Assembly (NCBI GenBank): GCA_002344895.1
Contig: DDUR01000068.1
Span: forward strand, 1-8,032
DNA from: Ignavibacteria bacterium UBA2333
Lineage (GTDB): Bacteria > Bacteroidota > Ignavibacteria > Kapaibacteriales > Kapaibacteriaceae
Reading direction: 5' to 3'
Length of the DNA stretch: 8,032 nt
Below the pieces are notes generated by a model. The model was given only the letters and a program-made list of their open reading frames with translations, did no database searches and was not told the DNA's origin. Of the stretch, positions 6,403 through 8,032 are shown in pieces (position 1 is the stretch's first letter; every line of letters starts with the position of its first letter). The position numbers and the translations under genes are program-made.

Positions 6403-7922
6403 TATCGGACAACAGGTACGGTGACAAAGGTGTGCTGGCCGTGCGATTCAAGATCGAACAGGTAGATGCCTGGTGGTAATGAACTGACAGAGACTGTTGT
6501 CCCCTGTACATCGGTACTCACGATCGGACACACGTACCGAGTTCCATCGGTACTATACACTTGCAGTGACAACTCATGGCTATTGAGACCTCGAATCGAT
6601 ACAACATCGTCTGCGGGTATCGGAGAGATCCTCGGTCCTGTAAATGTAGGGTCCGTTACGTCAGTCACAAATCCTTTTTGAATATACAGCAGATACGTAT
6701 TTGTGGTTGTCTCAGTACGAATAGTCTTTGCGTCAACATAAATACCTCGGTTAATCGGATCAATCCAGAACTTCGTAATGTAATGATATGTGTCTGGGCG
6801 TAATGCCCACTTCCAAGTACGGCCAGCGTCAGTTGTTATAACAAGTGCATTAAAGCGAGCCTTTGAGTTGCTCTTGTTGGTTACGCGCACGTGCGTTACA
6901 AACGTCTCAGGAAGAAGTGGATGAAAGCTGCCTCTTGGTGTTGTTAGGTGAAGCGCATGCTCAAAAAATACATCGAAATAGATGTCGTAGAGCGCTGAAT
7001 CATACGTGCCATTCACAAAAGAGCGTATGCTGTCTATCCACCCGAGTGGCTCACAGTTCATTGTCCCAAACTCACACAGGCCACCGTTATCTCCAAACCA
7101 GAGACGCTGTTTGTATGGATACACGCCCCAGCCCTTTCGCAAAAATCCATTCATGACTCCAACCTCATCGTGAGGCTGATAGGCAAGCGTGCTTAGGTCC
7201 AGAGAAAAGTAGATAATCGTGTCAATTCCTGTTGCATGATCTTCTTGATTGTCAATGCTCAAGAACACATGCTCTGGATTACTGTAATCAAACATGATCC
7301 TAGCGTACTGCGCATATCGATTCCAGCCGCTTGGCAAGTCAAGCAGTAACCACGAATTTCCATAATCGTTTGAGAAATACACATTCGACCTAGTCAAGCC
7401 ACCTCCGTACCAGTTCACGAAGATGATAAACAAGATATTCGGCTGAGTTGGGTGATGGATAAAGCTTCTATAATCGAAGCCGCGTTGGATGAACTGATCA
7501 GTGGAATCTTCTGCAACCCAGTCTTCGTTCCAGAGCACCTTGTAGGCAAACGCACTCTTCTTTGTTGCCGAATCAACGGTCACCCACTTACGCAACAGCA
7601 GCTGAATTCCTGCCGCATAATCTGTCGGCTCAATCATCCAATCCTCCAGATCAGCAACAAAGGCCCACGTCCTACCACCATCATAACTCCTTTCAAGCCA
7701 CCTCGTCGGTTGTGATGGCGGTGCATTTGCTCTGGTCGTTGCTCGTAACACCGTATTGCCATACGCACCCAACAGCAAGTGCCCCTCAAGAGTATCAACA
7801 TACCGTCGCACTTCCACGCGACCATAATCATCTTGAGCATGTGTTGCAGTATAGGAACACATTAGAACACACAATCCTACCACTGCCTTTCGACACTGTA
7901 GTATCCAACCATACATATCCAT
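6402..7922 (-). CDS. Gene D: secreted Asp-box (BNR) repeat protein with T9SS type-A sorting domain
   Basis: Predicted exported protein of 506 residues; specific function not recognised. The ATG at 7922 was chosen because an AGAGG lies 5 bases upstream and the signal peptide follows directly: R11/K12, hydrophobic AVVGLCVLMC, likely cleavage after THA near residue 29. A second ATG two codons later is possible. The open frame runs upstream to a GTG at 8000 inside repeat DNA, which is rejected. Asp-boxes lie at about 79-86 (SYDGGRTW), 184-191 (SNDYGNSW) and 363-370 (TTDAGRTW), in a body that resembles BNR/sortilin-type propellers, including the blade-like phrase HPTQPNILFI. C283 and C290 could form a disulfide. 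Residues 429-506 are a good T9SS type-A sorting domain: SPIPADD, LQVYSTDGTRY, VSSLPPGIYLFDL and a final strand TFVTVPVVR. It is a different family from A-C and probably the first gene of the operon within this window; its stop overlaps the start of C. Confidence 0.88.
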   Translation of the reverse strand: MDMYGWILQCRKAVVGLCVLMCSYTATHAQDDYGRVEVRRYVDTLEGHLLLGAYGNTVLRATTRANAPPSQPTRWLERSYDGGRTWAFVADLEDWMIEPTDYAAGIQLLLRKWVTVDSATKKSAFAYKVLWNEDWVAEDSTDQFIQRGFDYRSFIHHPTQPNILFIIFVNWYGGGLTRSNVYFSNDYGNSWLLLDLPSGWNRYAQYARIMFDYSNPEHVFLSIDNQEDHATGIDTIIYFSLDLSTLAYQPHDEVGVMNGFLRKGWGVYPYKQRLWFGDNGGLCEFGTMNCEPLGWIDSIRSFVNGTYDSALYDIYFDVFFEHALHLTTPRGSFHPLLPETFVTHVRVTNKSNSKARFNALVITTDAGRTWKWALRPDTYHYITKFWIDPINRGIYVDAKTIRTETTTNTYLLYIQKGFVTDVTDPTFTGPRISPIPADDVVSIRGLNSHELSLQVYSTDGTRYVCPIVSTDVQGTTVSVSSLPPGIYLFDLESHGQHTFVTVPVVR

Positions 7923-7927
7923 ACCAA

Positions 7928-7932
7928 CCTCT
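7928..7932 (-). promoter_or_regulatory. Ribosome binding site of gene D
   Basis: AGAGG on the minus strand is 5 bases from the ATG at 7922 and 11 from the ATG at 7916. The spacing favours 7922 as the start. Confidence 0.5.
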
Positions 7933-7938
7933 GGGTAG

Positions 7939-7955
7939 GGGGCAAAACGGGCCCC
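7939..7955 (-). promoter_or_regulatory. GC-rich inverted repeat in the leader of gene D
   Basis: GGGGC and GCCCC are separated by a 7-base loop just upstream of the ribosome binding site. In the transcript this gives a short, strong hairpin without a following U-tract. It could tune translation or be the remains of a terminator from an upstream gene. Only a 5-bp stem is visible. Confidence 0.3.
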
Positions 7956-7957
7956 TG

Positions 7958-7963
7958 AATATA
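7958..7963 (-). promoter_or_regulatory. Weak candidate -10/-7 promoter element
   Basis: TATATT on the minus strand, extended to TATATTCA, partly fits the TAnnTTTG element of Bacteroidota promoters and the general -10 box. No matching upstream element is seen at normal spacing. The operon promoter may instead lie beyond the window. Confidence 0.2.
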
Positions 7964-7978
7964 GGAAGAAGTTGATCA

Positions 7979-8032
7979 ACGGTATGATCGCTACGCTCAC
8001 GGTATGTTTTCGACGGTATGATCGCTGCGCTC
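7979..8032. repeat. Short direct-repeat cluster at the right edge
   Basis: A 19-base word, CGGTATGATCGCTACGCTC, at 7980-7998 recurs with one change (A to G) at 8014-8032, 34 bases later. A third partial copy, ACGGTATG, sits between them at 7999-8006. The cluster reaches the window end, so it may be one side of a longer intergenic array. The long open frame upstream of gene D runs into it, which supports treating it as noncoding. Confidence 0.7.

Noticed and set aside
7562..7975. Plus-strand open frame of 137 codons opposite the start of gene D
   Set aside because: It is a shadow of the signal-peptide and early coding region of D, with low-complexity His/Pro/Gln-rich translation and no family resemblance.
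7923..8000. Extended start of gene D at a GTG at 8000
   Set aside because: The extension runs through repeat DNA and a leader hairpin, and the ATG at 7922 has a fitting ribosome binding site and signal peptide.

Overview
The window is almost filled by four same-strand (minus) genes that read from right to left: D (7922-6402), C (6402-4348), B (4286-2217) and A (2155-86). All four encode exported proteins. Each has an N-terminal signal peptide, several Asp-box (BNR) motifs of the S/T-x-D-x-G-x-T-W type that mark beta-propeller blades, and a C-terminal module that looks like a type IX secretion system (T9SS) type-A sorting domain. T9SS sorting domains point to the Bacteroidota/Chlorobiota/Ignavibacteriota side of the FCB group. 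The moderate GC content and the combination of BNR repeats with T9SS tails would suit a Kapabacteria- or Ignavibacteria-like organism, but that placement is inference. No catalytic enzyme, tRNA, rRNA, transposase or CRISPR array was seen.

Layout: the right edge (7979-8032) holds the beginning of a short repeat cluster, followed by a leader with a GC-rich hairpin and a plausible ribosome binding site for gene D. The stop of D overlaps the start of C by one base (TAATG), so the two are probably translationally coupled. C is followed by a 61-base gap, B, an equal 61-base gap, and A. Past A the window ends in a G-tract minisatellite (1-50) that could be a G-quadruplex on the plus strand, or a C-rich Rho-type site in the transcript. 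The four genes therefore look like one operon of surface or secreted propeller proteins.

The most interesting structure is the history of C, B and A. They are full-length paralogues of 684, 689 and 689 residues. B and A lie on a direct tandem duplication with a period of exactly 2131 bases. The tail of B is a chimera: upstream of a shared 15-base word it follows A, and beyond it matches C (37 of 37 final residues, against 18 of 37 with A). This is what unequal crossing-over inside the sorting-domain region would leave. The two copies then diverged very unevenly. One 110-residue propeller segment is only about 61% identical between A and B, while flanking blocks are about 90% or more, and a 139-base block covering the upstream stop codon and the intercistronic gap is perfectly identical. 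This reads as a gene-amplifying, variant-generating locus for T9SS-exported propeller proteins in which the sorting domain serves as the recombination handle. Their ligand or function cannot be read from the sequence.
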